Origin: Euptelea pleiosperma
Lineage: Eukaryota > Streptophyta > Magnoliopsida > Ranunculales > Eupteleaceae
DNA length: 64,000 nt
Direction of reading: 5' to 3'
Assembly (NCBI GenBank): GCA_035048495.1
Contig: CM068552.1
Location: 14,628,501 to 14,692,500, forward strand
Under the pieces are notes generated by a model. That model saw nothing but the letters and a program-made list of their open reading frames with translations, made no database searches and was not told where the DNA came from. Made by a program: the position numbers and the translations under genes. This document shows, in pieces, positions 35,250-48,200 of the stretch (its first letter is position 1; each line of letters opens with the position of its first letter).

Positions 35250-36139
35250 GGGAATTTTTGACATAACCCACCCCCCCCCCCCCCCCCCCCCATGTTATCT
35301 TTAAAATTTGACATACCCCCCACAATTTGAAAAAGCTGACATACCCCCCTATGACTCGGTCCACTGTCATTTGACTAGTGTTGACCCGAGTTGACTACCA
35401 AATTTTGTATTAAATGGCAGAAATGCCCTTGTCTTCAACCTTAGAACAAGGGTTTGGGCCAAAACCCAAACCCCAAACCCCAAATCAAACGGCTATGGTG
35501 GACGGCTGGCCAAGAAATTCCAATGGGTTTGCCGCCCATCACCGGCGACCAACCCACCGGAGCCTCATGGTCGGCTGGCCACCACTTCGGCACTAATTTA
35601 AAACCCAATGTTAAAAAAAAAAAAAAACCACAGCATATAATTTTAGTTTTAAATTTTTCATTAACAAAAATGAAAAATAAGACCAAGCAATTTATATTTT
35701 AAGCTTTTGAGATGTGGATTTTGGAAAGATGGATTCTCCCAATTTTAAAATTTTATTCTACAATAAAATCCATAAAAAAATCCCATTCATTCATGAGTTT
35801 TATTAATTTTTTTGGGGTTTTTTCTTCTCAATATTTGTTTAATTCATCAAAAATCAAAAAAAAATCTCAAGTTTACCAACGTGGGTTTTAATTTTTATTT
35901 TTAATCTCCTCTTTTCATGCTTGATTTGGGGTATGGGTTTTGGCCTAAACCCAAACCCTTGATCTAATGTTGAAGACAAGGGCACTTTTGTCCTTTAATA
36001 CAAAATGAGGTAGTCAACTCGGGTCAACACTGGTCAAATGACAGTGGACCGAGTCATAGGGGGGTATGTCAGCTTTTCAAATTGTGGGGGGGTATGTCAA
36101 ATTTTAAAGATAACATGGGGGGGTATGTCAAAAATTCCC
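35250..36139. mobile_element. Foldback (Mutator-like) element, copy 1
   Basis: Inverted ends GGGAATTTTTGACATA of about 215 bases (35250-35465 and about 35930-36139), with a 22-base C run at 35271-35292 inside the left arm. Poly-A 9-mers border both sides. A GC-richer interior (35490-35590) has no known domain. It is tandemly duplicated as 36309-37215. Confidence 0.8.
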
Positions 36140-36308
36140 AAAAAAAAAAAATCACATCCCATGTCAACTCTACCTTTCTCTCTCTCTCTATTGCATTATC
36201 TCTCCATCTCTCTCTCACTTTACTGCAATCTTTCCCCCTCTCTCTCTCTTTACTGCAATCTCTCCCTCCCTCCCTCCTCTCTCTCTCTCAAAACAACATT
36301 AAAAAAAA

Positions 36309-37215
36309 GGGAATTTTTGACATACCCCCCCATGTTATTTTGAAAATTTGACATACCCCCCACAATTTGAAAAAGCTGACATACCCCCCTATGACTCGGT
36401 CCACTGTCATTTGACCAGTGTTGACTTGAGTTAACTACCAAATTTTTTATTAAATGACAGAAACGCCCTTGTCTTCTCCTTTGGAACAAGGGTTTGGGCT
36501 AAAACCTAAACCCCAAATCAAACGGCTATGGACGACGACCAGCCAAGAGACTCCAATGGGTTGGCCGCCCATCACCGGCGACCAACCCACTAGAGTCTCA
36601 TGGCCGGCCGACCACTACTCCGGCAATAATTTAAAACTCAAGGTTTTGAAAAAAAAAAAAAAACATACAATTATATTTCTAAAAATCTCATTAATAAAAA
36701 TGAAAACAAGAATAAGAGCAATTTAGAGTTTAAGCTTTTGATACATGAATTTTTAGCAGATATTTGACCATATTAACGAGAAATTATTACACTGCAAAGC
36801 CATTGGAAGGGACCCCAAGCGCTGGGACAACCCCCTTGAAAGATTGGTTCTCTCAATTTTAAAAAGAAATCACATTTCCTCATGAGTTTTATCTATTTTT
36901 ATGGTTTTTTTTATTTTCGATCTTTGCTTAATTCATTAAAAAAAATCTCAAGTTTACCAACAATGGTTTTTATTTTTATTTTTAATCTCATCCTTTCATG
37001 TTTGATTTGGGGTTTGGGCCAAAATCCAAACCCTTGTTCTAAGGTTGAAGACAAGGGCACTTTTGTCCATTAATACAAAATTTGGTAGTCAACTCGGGTC
37101 AACACTGGTCAAATGACAGTGGACCAAGTCATAGGGGGGTATGTTAGCTTTTTCAAATCATGGGGGGGTATGTCAAATTTTAAACATAAGATGGGGGGGT
37201 ATGTCAAAAATTCCC
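36309..37215. mobile_element. Foldback (Mutator-like) element, copy 2
   Basis: Same long inverted ends as copy 1, flanked by identical 9-mers TAAAAAAAA (36300-36308 and 37216-37224). The outer flanks (CTCTCAAAACAACATT left, CCCATGTC right) also match those of copy 1, so a tandem duplication of element plus flanks is likely. Confidence 0.8.
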
Positions 37216-37224
37216 TAAAAAAAA

Positions 37225-40200
37225 TTCACGGCCCATGTCGGCAATTCAACATGGAGAGGGTGGTGTCGATAGGCCTTGCCGGCATGGGGAGTTTGAATTT
37301 TTTTTTAATTTTGTGAGCTATAGAGAGGCAGAGAGTGTGTGCAATAGAGAGGGGGAGAGAAGGCGAGAGAAAGGTGGAGAGAGGGATCACGTGGGGTTTG
37401 GTGTGAGGGTAGGTGCCCAAACTAAAACATAAGGGTATTTTGGTCCAAAATCCCTTATGGGGAGAACCACATCTATTCAAAAGAAATGTTTCAACATCCA
37501 GGAGAGGCATCTGACTTAATTACTAACTTTCCTAATAACTTAATCACTTGAATTAGTTGAATGATGTTTTTATAGGAAGAGTTGCAACTTAGCGTTGGGG
37601 CAAGCAAGGGTTCACGAAGAATGGGGCATGACCTCTAACCAAACAAACAAAAGTGAGCCAACCACGAATTCTTGAACCGTATAAAGAACCACCATGTAAA
37701 GTAAAGTAAAGAGCATTGCCTAAAGGACCCATCAATTTCAGCACCTATTGAATCAAGGGGTAGGTGGGAGGAAAAAGAAGGGCATTGATTTATCAATGCT
37801 TCAAAATGTCCTTCTTAAGGACGTGGGTGGGAGTAAGAAGTGGGGTGGGGTGGGGTGGGTTTGTGAAAATATAAGGGCAATGAGAATTGATAAATCAACT
37901 CCAACCTTATCATTCTTATTATTCCCACCCAACTCGACTGTAAATTTCTTTTCCAATTGGCATCGATAAGGGCCCACTCAACCCGTGGACTCCTGTTGAA
38001 GCAACTTTTTAAGGATTGTTGCCTACTTTAATGTGCACACTTAGAACATTAAGGAATTACAAAGATGTAATCCTTAGTAACATGAAATAAAAATGCACTG
38101 AATCAAACCCTAGACATTAAAGTCTCTAATGAAACAAAGAAGGTAGTGTAACTAGGGTGTGAAGAGTAGTAAATGCAATAAGTTTAAAAACTTATGAGAA
38201 GCCCCAAGGTCAAACCACAAGAATTGGGGTATAGTGTTCTAAAATTAGGTTACTACGTACATGGTGGGATGAAGAAATAGAATGCGAGTGGTGTGTGCCA
38301 AGAGATGAAGTGTGTGAGTGAATGCAAAAAAGTTAAAGGAGTAGGTAGTGTGCTATAAAATAACAAGACAAGTAAAATATTTGAAGGAAAATCAAGAGAT
38401 GAGAGCTTGGGCATTAAGATTTGGCATATCCCATCATCTTGGTCCTTATGGAGACAACTCACAAAGGAAGAGAATCAACTACTAAATTGTTCTCCCCACT
38501 AAAGATGTAACAATAAAGCTCATAAATAACATTCAAAAGTAGGGTTTCCACCGGTATTTTCAAACTATAAAAGCATACTAGAACTAAGAAGTGTTCTAAG
38601 GATAAGAAAATATCAAGTATGAGACTAAAAGACTATGGATGCGTGACATACAAAATTAAAAGGACTCATAAATTAAGAAGTGATGAAATACCTCACTCCA
38701 TTCATCTATGTAATCACCAACAACAAGATGTCTATAATACAACAAGTGAAAGCAAAAGCATATACAAAAATGAGATAGGAGAACCCTTTACAACAGAACT
38801 CATTCATTGGTGAGCTCCTTCATAAGTCCCAAGAGAGAGGGAATGTCCTCCTCTCTATGCCCAAGTAGAAGACTAGCCAAGCATAGTGTGGTTGGTTCTA
38901 AAAAATAAGTAAAACGAAAAAGAAATAAGAAAAATGAGAATGAAGAAGAGACTTACTTTGAATTTTTTGACTATCTCAAGAAGACTCACAAGAGAAAAGA
39001 AGACATTCTCATAAACTCAAAGTGAGCTTATATAGAAGATGAAATGTGATGAAGTGGAAGGTGGTGTGGAGATGAATGGTGGAGACGGTGTGGAAAGAGA
39101 GTCAATAGTTTAAAAATGGGACCAATGAGGTAGGATTGTATAAGGCTAGTGTAAGGCTAGCCTTGCAAAAGGTGGTAGGTTTGATCTCCAATGAGTTAAA
39201 GGTGTTTCAATTGGTTGGTTGGTTTTGATATTTTTAAGAGAAAATGTGGAACTTCTCCATTGGTGGGTCATCCATGGTCTTCCCAAGAGAGCTTAACTTT
39301 AATTTGAATCTTCGCTTGTAGCATGCTAAGATGCTTCCATGTGGTGCCTAGGAAACTCCAATGGCTTGATGACGGAGATGGCTTCATAGTTTGAACAAGT
39401 GGCTTGCATGGCTTCAAAGGCTAAGAATATGGCTTCAACAAGTGGTATACTTATGATCCCCCAACTCCAATGTGACATGTGCATCTCCAAGGGTGATCAA
39501 GGGTTTAAATTGACTTTAAGAGGAGAGTGGACTTAGATCAAAAGAAAATTCCGAGTTGGGCTTGGGTGGCCCATCCAATACAATTGCCCATCCTCTATTA
39601 GATGGTGGCAAATATTAGTGGGCCCCCACAACTCAACTTGGAGCGGGACTTTTGACTTAGGTTTCACTTGGAGATGGTCTATGGGTTGGGTCTTCTCTCA
39701 ACGATCCTACGCTCCATGATTCTCATTGATGGTCCACCGCTCTTGCTTGTTCTCTCGCGTAATGATTATCCTACAATTATCCAATGCATACGTAACGAGA
39801 GTCTAAGTTGGAAAAGTTATGCACGAGACACCTAGGATGCATTTTACATGAAAATACAGAGTTATAAGATCTTAAAAACTGATAACACCTTAAGAATAAA
39901 CATGATAATTAGCACAAAATAGGCATTATCAAGGACCCAACAGTTGTTTACTCGGAAAAAGTTGATCCACCAGTCCCGAATACCACCACATGAATTTGAA
40001 AGAGCATTCAATGTAATATGCATATTTGACATATTTTTAATAAAAATGTGTTAAAACTGTCATATTATTCAAAGATTTAGTAGAATTCTTGTATTTCACG
40101 AGGAACTGTATTATGCCCTATTGAAAATATCAATTTTAAAATGGAAAATAAAACATTGTTTTTATATTTTGTTAATACTTTTATTTTACTTTATTCTTTG

Positions 40201-40380
40201 CCAAAATTTTAATCATACTTTCAAATGACAAATCCAAATTATACTCAAACTTTTCCGGTGCCTTATCTTTGCCATATGCCAAATTGCTAACAAGGCGCTA
40301 GACCAAATTAACCAGGGCATGAAGCAGTAGCGGGGGCCATTAGCACTAATTTAAAAAATATCCGACAATCTAGAGTGCTT
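37225..40380. other. Repeat-like intergenic region without genes
   Basis: No convincing frame. A (GGGGT)n run lies at about 37841-37859. The A/G-rich 38.0-39.9 kb stretch could be a diverged non-coding LTR element, but no paired repeat was found. Confidence 0.4.
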
Positions 40381-40389
40381 CAAGAGCGT

Positions 40390-41160
40390 TAATAAAATGA
40401 CTAATGGACGTAGGGCCCACATGCAAATGAGTTAAGAGCTGATTTTTGGGGAAGATGATCTCCTTACCATGGAGATCATTCTATCATGGAAGTCATGTGG
40501 AGTGGCCTTTGCTAAACGATTACATGTGGAGTGGGATGGGCCAAACATCTATTCGATCAATGGTGCGATCATCAATTTGGACCATCGGGCCAAAAGTCTT
40601 TCATCAGGCCAACTGATGGTTTCATTAACTGGCCTAAAAGTGCTCAAATGAGCTTAACCGTGTGGATGTCTGGCATGTTTTTGTGTGTGTGTGTGTGTGT
40701 GTTGGGGCCATGCCAGGAAGTCAGCCTGATTTCCACGATTAAAAATCAACCCATGCAATAATTTTAAACCTTTGCATCCTTGTACATTAACAATGGTTAA
40801 TAATGCTCAAATTCATGCGGCTAAAATCAACTCATGAAAATGACTCCAATCCAACGCTTAGAAATCATTGATGAGACTGATTTTTGGTTTGTATGCCCAT
40901 CTGGGATTGGCCAAATATCCACATGGTCAGCATCCTCTAAAAGTGTGCCACATGGCTCCAGGGATGTGCACTTTTTTCGGTCCCATTGAGCATTGAATGT
41001 TTGACCTGGAACGTGTACACAAAAATCAACTTGATTGGTGATTTCTAGTTGTTGGATTTGAGTACCCAGAATATGTTCAAATCCAACATCTAGATATCAT
41101 CTCTCTCAAGATGCATGAATCAATGGCCATAAATCACCAATCATAATCAAAACTTTCATT
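40390..41160. repeat. Foldback MITE copies, with (GT)n
   Basis: A GATGATCTCC/GGAGATCAT member is near 40440-40485. A second family follows, with arms holding TGTGGATGTCTGG, TCAGCCTGAT and GTGCCACATGG (40650-40970), and a half copy to 41160. A (GT)n microsatellite lies at about 40682-40702. Confidence 0.65.
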
Positions 41161-42233
41161 TCAAAAAATGATTTCACTTCCTTTTCTTAATAAATAGATT
41201 TCTATTCTCCAACATTTTTCTTTTGTGAATCCACCGTTCAACACTCTTTTAGTGAAACTTTCCTTTAGAAAAATGTTCACTTCCTTTTCTTAATAAATAA
41301 ATTTCTATCTTAATAAATAGATATTCTCCAACATTTTCCTTTTGTGAATCCACGCTTTTACCTTCTTCATACAAGATACAAGCCACGTCCCTGGGTCAAT
41401 CTCAGCTGTCACTTATGTGCAAAAGACAACAATTGTGTTTTATTATATAGATATATGGGAAAAATAAATTTTCTTTCAAAAGTTAAACATGGAGAGAAGG
41501 GCATTTCTGTCAAATGTTGACTGGAAGATGTTAAAAGCTCACTGAAAAAATCATTTCCCTATATAAAATTATATTTCTCAAACTAACAAAATTATGCTAC
41601 AATTAACAATAGTTACAAAATTAAATTATAAATAATGTGCTCTGTTTTTAAAGCTCATCAAATTGGAAATAAACCTAATCTGTTGTCTTTTGAAAGTATT
41701 GTTAGTTATATAATGGACCTTATAATTCTAAATTCTGAGTAAAATGATAGCATCGTCCCAAGCAAAAAACTAAAGTATCTCCATCCTAAAGTCAAGACGG
41801 GGTTTCAATGGGAAAGGTGCCTTCCCTAATTTCCACCATCTACAGGTTCCATACACCTACAAACACATTTAAATATGGGCATATGAAGTGGGGAATAACA
41901 ATTTAGATTGCATTGGTCCCTGTATGTTTGTGACAATACACCAAAACATGGCATTCAGTGCCAAGTGATTCAAGGATGTAAATAGATCAATGCCAAAAAA
42001 ATGATTTCTTTCACTTATATCTCAAACAACAAAGTAGAGGGATGGAGCACACATCAGTTCAGCTTCCATAGGTTTACTAGATTTTCTTCTAGTTTCTACT
42101 TAGTACCACATTTTTTTATAGGTACCTAGTACCACATTTCGGAATCGCTTCTAAACCAAGAACTCCCATAAAGGAAACACATTATGTCCACAGATGAAAC
42201 TGTTGAGAACTGGGCGGAGCTGATGCTGATTTT

Positions 42234-42269
42234 CTAGAGCCGGGGTGGTTCACTGGCATAAGATGAATC
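42234..42269 (-). CDS. TRB: Putative terminal exon of the TRB gene
   Basis: Acceptor AATGCAG precedes GATTCATC, and 11 codons then reach TAG, in phase with the donor at 43651-43652. The tail does not look like the MMIRA-type end of Arabidopsis TRB1. Either this lineage differs, or the true end is read-through into the intron (VNNFF..., 16 codons to a stop) or another exon. Confidence 0.45.
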   Translation of the reverse strand, partial: DSSYASEPPRL

Positions 42270-45200
42270 CTGCATTTGCATTAGCTATACAGAAGGGTTA
42301 CCATATTTACAGACATGTTGACAGAAGAGAGCCATCTGGAAGTTGATTTGATGTTAAGAAAATGCAACCTTCGTGTTAATCGATCTGGACAGAACCTGTT
42401 TGTAAGGTTTCTCTCATGCATGGACCATCTGCATGTATTTGCAAGAGATACCAATAAAATCAAAAACCAGAAAAATAGTGTGGCCTGTGGTTATAAGCAT
42501 AAGAATTTGATAAATAATATGTGGAGGAAACCAAAGGCACCCATCAGGTAGAGCATAAATACACACAACCAATGGCATGGGGTTTGGGACCCACCACTTG
42601 ACGGTCCCACTTATATCTCCTGTACAAACAGACGACCTGACTGGATGACAATAACCACCTGATCTGTGGTCATTGTTTGTACCTTCATTCTTGACCATCT
42701 AAAAGGATGCAATATAATAGGTGATACTTCTGAGCAGGCCGACTGGATGGTGGGCCATCCTCCTTTGCACATGCATCATGTGTACAGTTATACCATTGGC
42801 AAACTACCGCTACCATCTACCTGATCAGTAGATTCTCTACAATGTTTAAAACATATTCACAAGTATGAAAGTCACAAGTTTTGACAAGGAAAAGGATCTT
42901 CCAAGAAGGCACAGAAGGGATTCTCAAGAAAACCGCTATCATATGAAGAAATGGAAAAAATAAGAAAGAAATCGGAAGACTAAACCATTTCGTACATGGA
43001 GACTTCATTCAAAATCTCAGCCAAGATCCGAAAGTCCAGTTTCAAATAGGAAAGAAAATTAAGAAATCCAGTAACTTTTGAGGGATTAGAAAAGTTTGTC
43101 AGATGTAACTGTAACTGTTGGTCGAGCTTCGAGACAGACCCACTTAGGCTGCATTTGGGTAAGCTCAAAATAAGCTAAAAGTCAGCGTACAGCTTATGAA
43201 AAGCAGTTTTTCAGGTTTTAAGCCAAATTTTCCAGGTTAAGCAGAAGCCCATGAAATCCGGCTTATTGCTTATAGATTATAGCTTATGCGGGAAGCACTT
43301 GTAAAAACGCACATGCTCAAATTGAAACTCTTTAAATACCTAAAATTCCCTTTTATTCCTTCAATAAAAATTCTAAACGACCACTAAACCTTTCATAAAA
43401 CTTTTTAAATGACAAATATCCTTCTAATCATTTCATAGCTTTTTAAATGACCAACTCATCCTTTCTTACCCAAATCCAATGCTTTAATCCATAGCTATAA
43501 GCTCAGGTTAAGCTTACCCAAACACAGCCTTACCCATAATAACCAGAAGCCTCAAGAGGGGCCAGCATCCTAATATAAGATTCATGCAAATATACACATA
43601 CCTACATACCAAAAAAGAAACAAATCAAGAAATACTGAAAGAAATTGTTTACCAGCTTCGATGTGTTTCTCGTTTTCAAAGTCATCATTGCTGCTTCAGC
43701 AAAAGCTTGTGCTACTTCAGCATCGGCTTCAGCTGCCTCTGCCTCCCTTGCTGCCTCTTCAGCTTCTGCCATGGCTGCTTCTGCCTCCGCAACTGCTTGT
43801 GCAGCAGCTGCAGCAGCCTCCTGTGCAGTCATATTTCTCATCTTCACTAGTTCTGCATCAATCTGGGATCTAGTAAGAATCTTGATGTCATCTTTTTCTA
43901 CTCGGGGGGAAACCTTCTGCCTTCCCTCCAGGAGTAGCATCCCAGGGCTTCTTCTTCCTTCCGAGAAAACCGAGCTTGGTGCGATCCTGTACTTGCGCTT
44001 TACCTGCCAAAACAACTTAAAGGATTATGATCGAACTATAAGATAAAAAAAAAAAAAGAAACAAGGTAGAAGAAATACAGGAAAATAAAGAGTAACACAA
44101 ATAAAGTATTTACCAAGGAGAAGGGGGGAAAACACACAAAATCAGGCTAGATGGTCAAGTGCTAGGCCGATAATTTTCGTACGAGTATTGATAACCCATT
44201 CTTCGAGTGCTTGATCAAGTTTTCTGAAATTCTGAACTAATCCTAACTCAATCTGTTCTTGACAGGTAAATCCACTCAACAAGTTTCTTGAGTACTTTTT
44301 CACAATCATAATCAAGACACGGATCATTGTGGAGATTCCAGAAACTCTTAGTCATTTTAAGGATCAAACTATTGGTGCCCAAGTACATATCACCAATCCA
44401 AAAAACTATTACATATCGTCATTGCCAATTCCACCACAAGACATGTATGTTTCCCATCCTGATTATAGAAAACTTCGATAAAATCAAGAAAATTGCTAAA
44501 AATTAGTAAAAAGTACGAGAAACAGAATAACTAATATATACATTAATTTGCAAACCTATTTTATCCAAAAAAGGGCAAATGTGGTATTATTTTTACTATA
44601 GCCAATAGTTTGATAATCTGAGATCAAGAGTTAGACAGTATCTGAGTGTGGTCAATTGTAAATCATCGATGGACATCATCCATTATGAGTACAAGTACAA
44701 GTACAAGTTCACACAATAACTCACATTACAAACCATAAACACCCCCAACCAATCTTAGCTCGATCCACTGAAAGATGACTTGCTCTGCATTTGGACAGAC
44801 CCCAAAAACAGCTGACTCTATTTTTAAATTTGCGCTAATTGTGTTTTGCTAATCTAAGCATTTGGACAGCACCAAAACAGATCCATAAAAAGGCCCCAAA
44901 ACAGCATTGGTTCCTCATTCTTGTGTTCCCACCACCTCAATTTGCGCTACTCAAATCTCATGCTTGACCAAATATGCCCTTGGGGAACTGTCTTGAAGAT
45001 ATGGAAATATAAAACTCAACCAACACCCTTTCCGTACTTAAAATTGAAGCAAAAGATGGGAAGAGCAATGAGTTTTGTTTCTGACGAGACGAACTTCCCA
45101 CAAATTTGTATCTGAACAGAAGTCATTACACAGCCTTTTCCTAAGATGCCCAGTATGGATGTGATAAAGACATGGATAAGGAAAACAGGTATATGACTTC

Positions 45201-48200
45201 ATTTCCCAAAATCCAAGACAAAGATGCAGATATGGCAGTCCATCCAATATGTTCATACCGTCATGTTTTAACTTTTAGGTTTCCAGCTAAGTATCTTAGT
45301 TTAATGTTCACATTCACATCATAAAAAATATGAAGTTTCTTGCATTAATATTTGTTAAGATACAATATTTATCTCGTCCTATGAACATAGCGTATAAGGA
45401 ATTGTTAGGAGTAAAGAGAATACACAATAGAAAATGAGAAATTGGTGGCATAGAAGTATCCATGTAGTATCGGTACCAGTATAGGAACAGCAGGCACGTT
45501 AAAGTACGTGGGTATCTTAGTCGTTTTTGCATATCACACTCCAAAAAGCCCAAATATGCATATGCATCGCATTGGACAACATTTTCATCTATGTCCTGGA
45601 TTGCCAAACCACCTTTCATGAATTTCCACCTTAGTTTGGCAAAATTTGTTGACCAACTTAAAATATCTAGCATAACATAGTTCTGACTTCTGAAAATATA
45701 TTTGGCTTTTTTTAAGTAAAAGAGAATTAAGAAAGGCAACGAATAGGGAACCTTTGGCATTTTCAGCAGTATGTGGATGCTTTTCATTCAATAAGCTTAA
45801 GGGCAGTATGCAAGTTCAAATAAACTCAGTGAACAGGAAAATCAATTACCTTAATCAATCTCCCACTCGCGGTCAAAATCTTCAATTTTGCTGACAAGAC
45901 CCTTTTGAAGTTTGGAGGTGCAGAGTATTGATCCTACATAATTAAAAAATGAGAAGGATGGAACCATTTCAAACAAGACAAAGCAAAACTATGAACATCA
46001 TCTAATGGAAGACATTTTAGAAATGCTTGCATATTTAGTCATGGATTAAACGTGTATACAGTCTTCCTGCATTGGAAAACAATCTACCAGGTATTCTTTC
46101 TCAGGCTTGCAAAAACACCAAAAATGAAAATTGATGAGGGTTCAAATAATGGAAACCATTTACCATAACATAGAAGCATTACAAGCATAGAAAAGCACTG
46201 CCGTTCAACTAGTTTAATTTTTGTTTTCTGCAAAAGCTCTCAAAATTATAACATTGAGACATGCAAGAAACAGAAATACCTCTATGTACATAGCAATAGC
46301 AGTCTTGTTGGACCCACTGGGCTCCTTCAAATTGGTTATAGCTTCTAATATAAGATTGTCCAGCCTACAAACATGAAAGGAAGCCCAAATAACATGTCAT
46401 TTTGTGTACATACAAGTGATACATGCATTTGAAAGCAGTAACCCAACATCCTCAGTATGCACATAAGTGATTAGATAATATTATAGTTGATACATTATAA
46501 GTCTTAGTATCCAAAATGATACAGATAGTAATACCCAGCGACCAGTACGCATGAGCCTAAAGCAAGACATTGTACATGACTTACAAGAACACAGTGTCTT
46601 GTAAAAGATCGTGTACGAGGCACGAAATTCTAGCACTTTTTTCTGTTGAACGAGAATATAGAAGATCTATTTTAATGCATAACTGGAAAGAGAACGAAAA
46701 AAGAAAAGCATCCACTGAAAATGGCTGCTTAAAGATATGTTTAAAAGCAAGAAATCCAATCGACTAACTTATCAGTTGTGGACATCAAATCACATGTAAT
46801 CTGCTAATGAATTTAATATTGTGCATGGGAAAAACACAAAATACTGCCAATATCTCTTTCATGCATATAGTTAACCACATCAGTCCATTTGCTTCCAACA
46901 GTTCAAATACATAAATCGTTAGGACGACAAATAAAAGGCACAAAAAATGGGTAAACCTTTTGGAACTCTTGACATTCATCCAAAGTACCATTGAACACCT
47001 TTATCGGGTTCTACATATTACCTTAGAGTATTTTATTTCTCTTTGGTGCTCCCAAATAAGAAATCAATGGTAGAGGCATTTCGTTCAAGCTATGTGATAT
47101 CCCCCTTTCTATATCTCACAACATGAGAACAAATTTCCACAATCAAGGAGGTCAGTTAACAAGCGATCTCCACACATGAATGTCACCGGATGAATGACTG
47201 CTACTTCATCATTAGTAGATGGGACATAACCTCATTTTCGAAATGTATATTTCTAGGAAACAGAAAATGAAGATCCTAGCTTCAAATAGTATAGTTTAAA
47301 GTCCTGATTTGAAAATAATTTTGGTATCAGATGGGAAGCACAATTCATGATTCACATCTACGTCTCCAGAGGTAAATGTTTTTTCAGGTCTACAGACTTC
47401 CAAATAGTTGAGAAATGGAACCATTAATGATAGTGATGAGGCATGCATACAGCAGAAGCAGCCAGTCTTAAATAATTAAAAGTTGCATCTTTCAAACAGC
47501 TTAAGCACTACAAGTAGATACAGTAAGGCTGTTTTTGGGTAAGCTTAGCGTTTTTTAAGCACTTATGGATAAAAACTATGCGTTTGTAAAACTTAAAAAG
47601 CACTATTTTAAATCCCAATAAGCTCCTAAATTGCCATAAGCAGAAGCTGTTTCTGCTAATTGATTTTGCAGGAGCCATTCTTTAAAAATTTCTTTACAAG
47701 TTTATTGTTAAATTTTTTTTGTAACACCAAAACTAGCCTTTTATAATACCAAAACTTAATTCTTTTGCTTTTGCCACCAACAAAGCACTTTTTAACCAAA
47801 CACCATAGAAGGGCTATTTAGGAAAAGTAGCATTTTTCTTGTATGGACCAAACAGCCAAAACAGCTTATAAATCAAGCACTCTACATATAAGTGCTACTG
47901 TGAAAGCACTTAGGATAAATTTTAAGATTATACAAAGGCAGCCTTAAAAGACTGCCGTTACTAACAAGTAAAGTAACAAGCGACATGAGAAAGTATAGGT
48001 ATTCATTGTATTAAAGTCCGCCTTTACAACAGTGTACCGGAAACAACACTATGCAATACAGGGTTTAGTTTTGCAGGACACGTACTCCCAAAAATGCTCT
48101 AACTCAATTTAAACTCGACTGAAGCTATTTTTATCCTGGGTTTTAAATTGGTTGGGGCTTTTTTCTAGGTACGTGCCATACAAAGGAGGAACCCCACAGC

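Noticed and set aside
38041..39960. Possible non-coding LTR retrotransposon
   Set aside because: The base composition and ends are suggestive, but no paired LTR, PBS or coding relic could be found by eye.
43584..44046. Plus-strand frames of 88 and 133 codons rich in Ala/Ser
   Set aside because: They are the antisense shadow of the Ala/Glu coiled-coil exon of the TRB gene.
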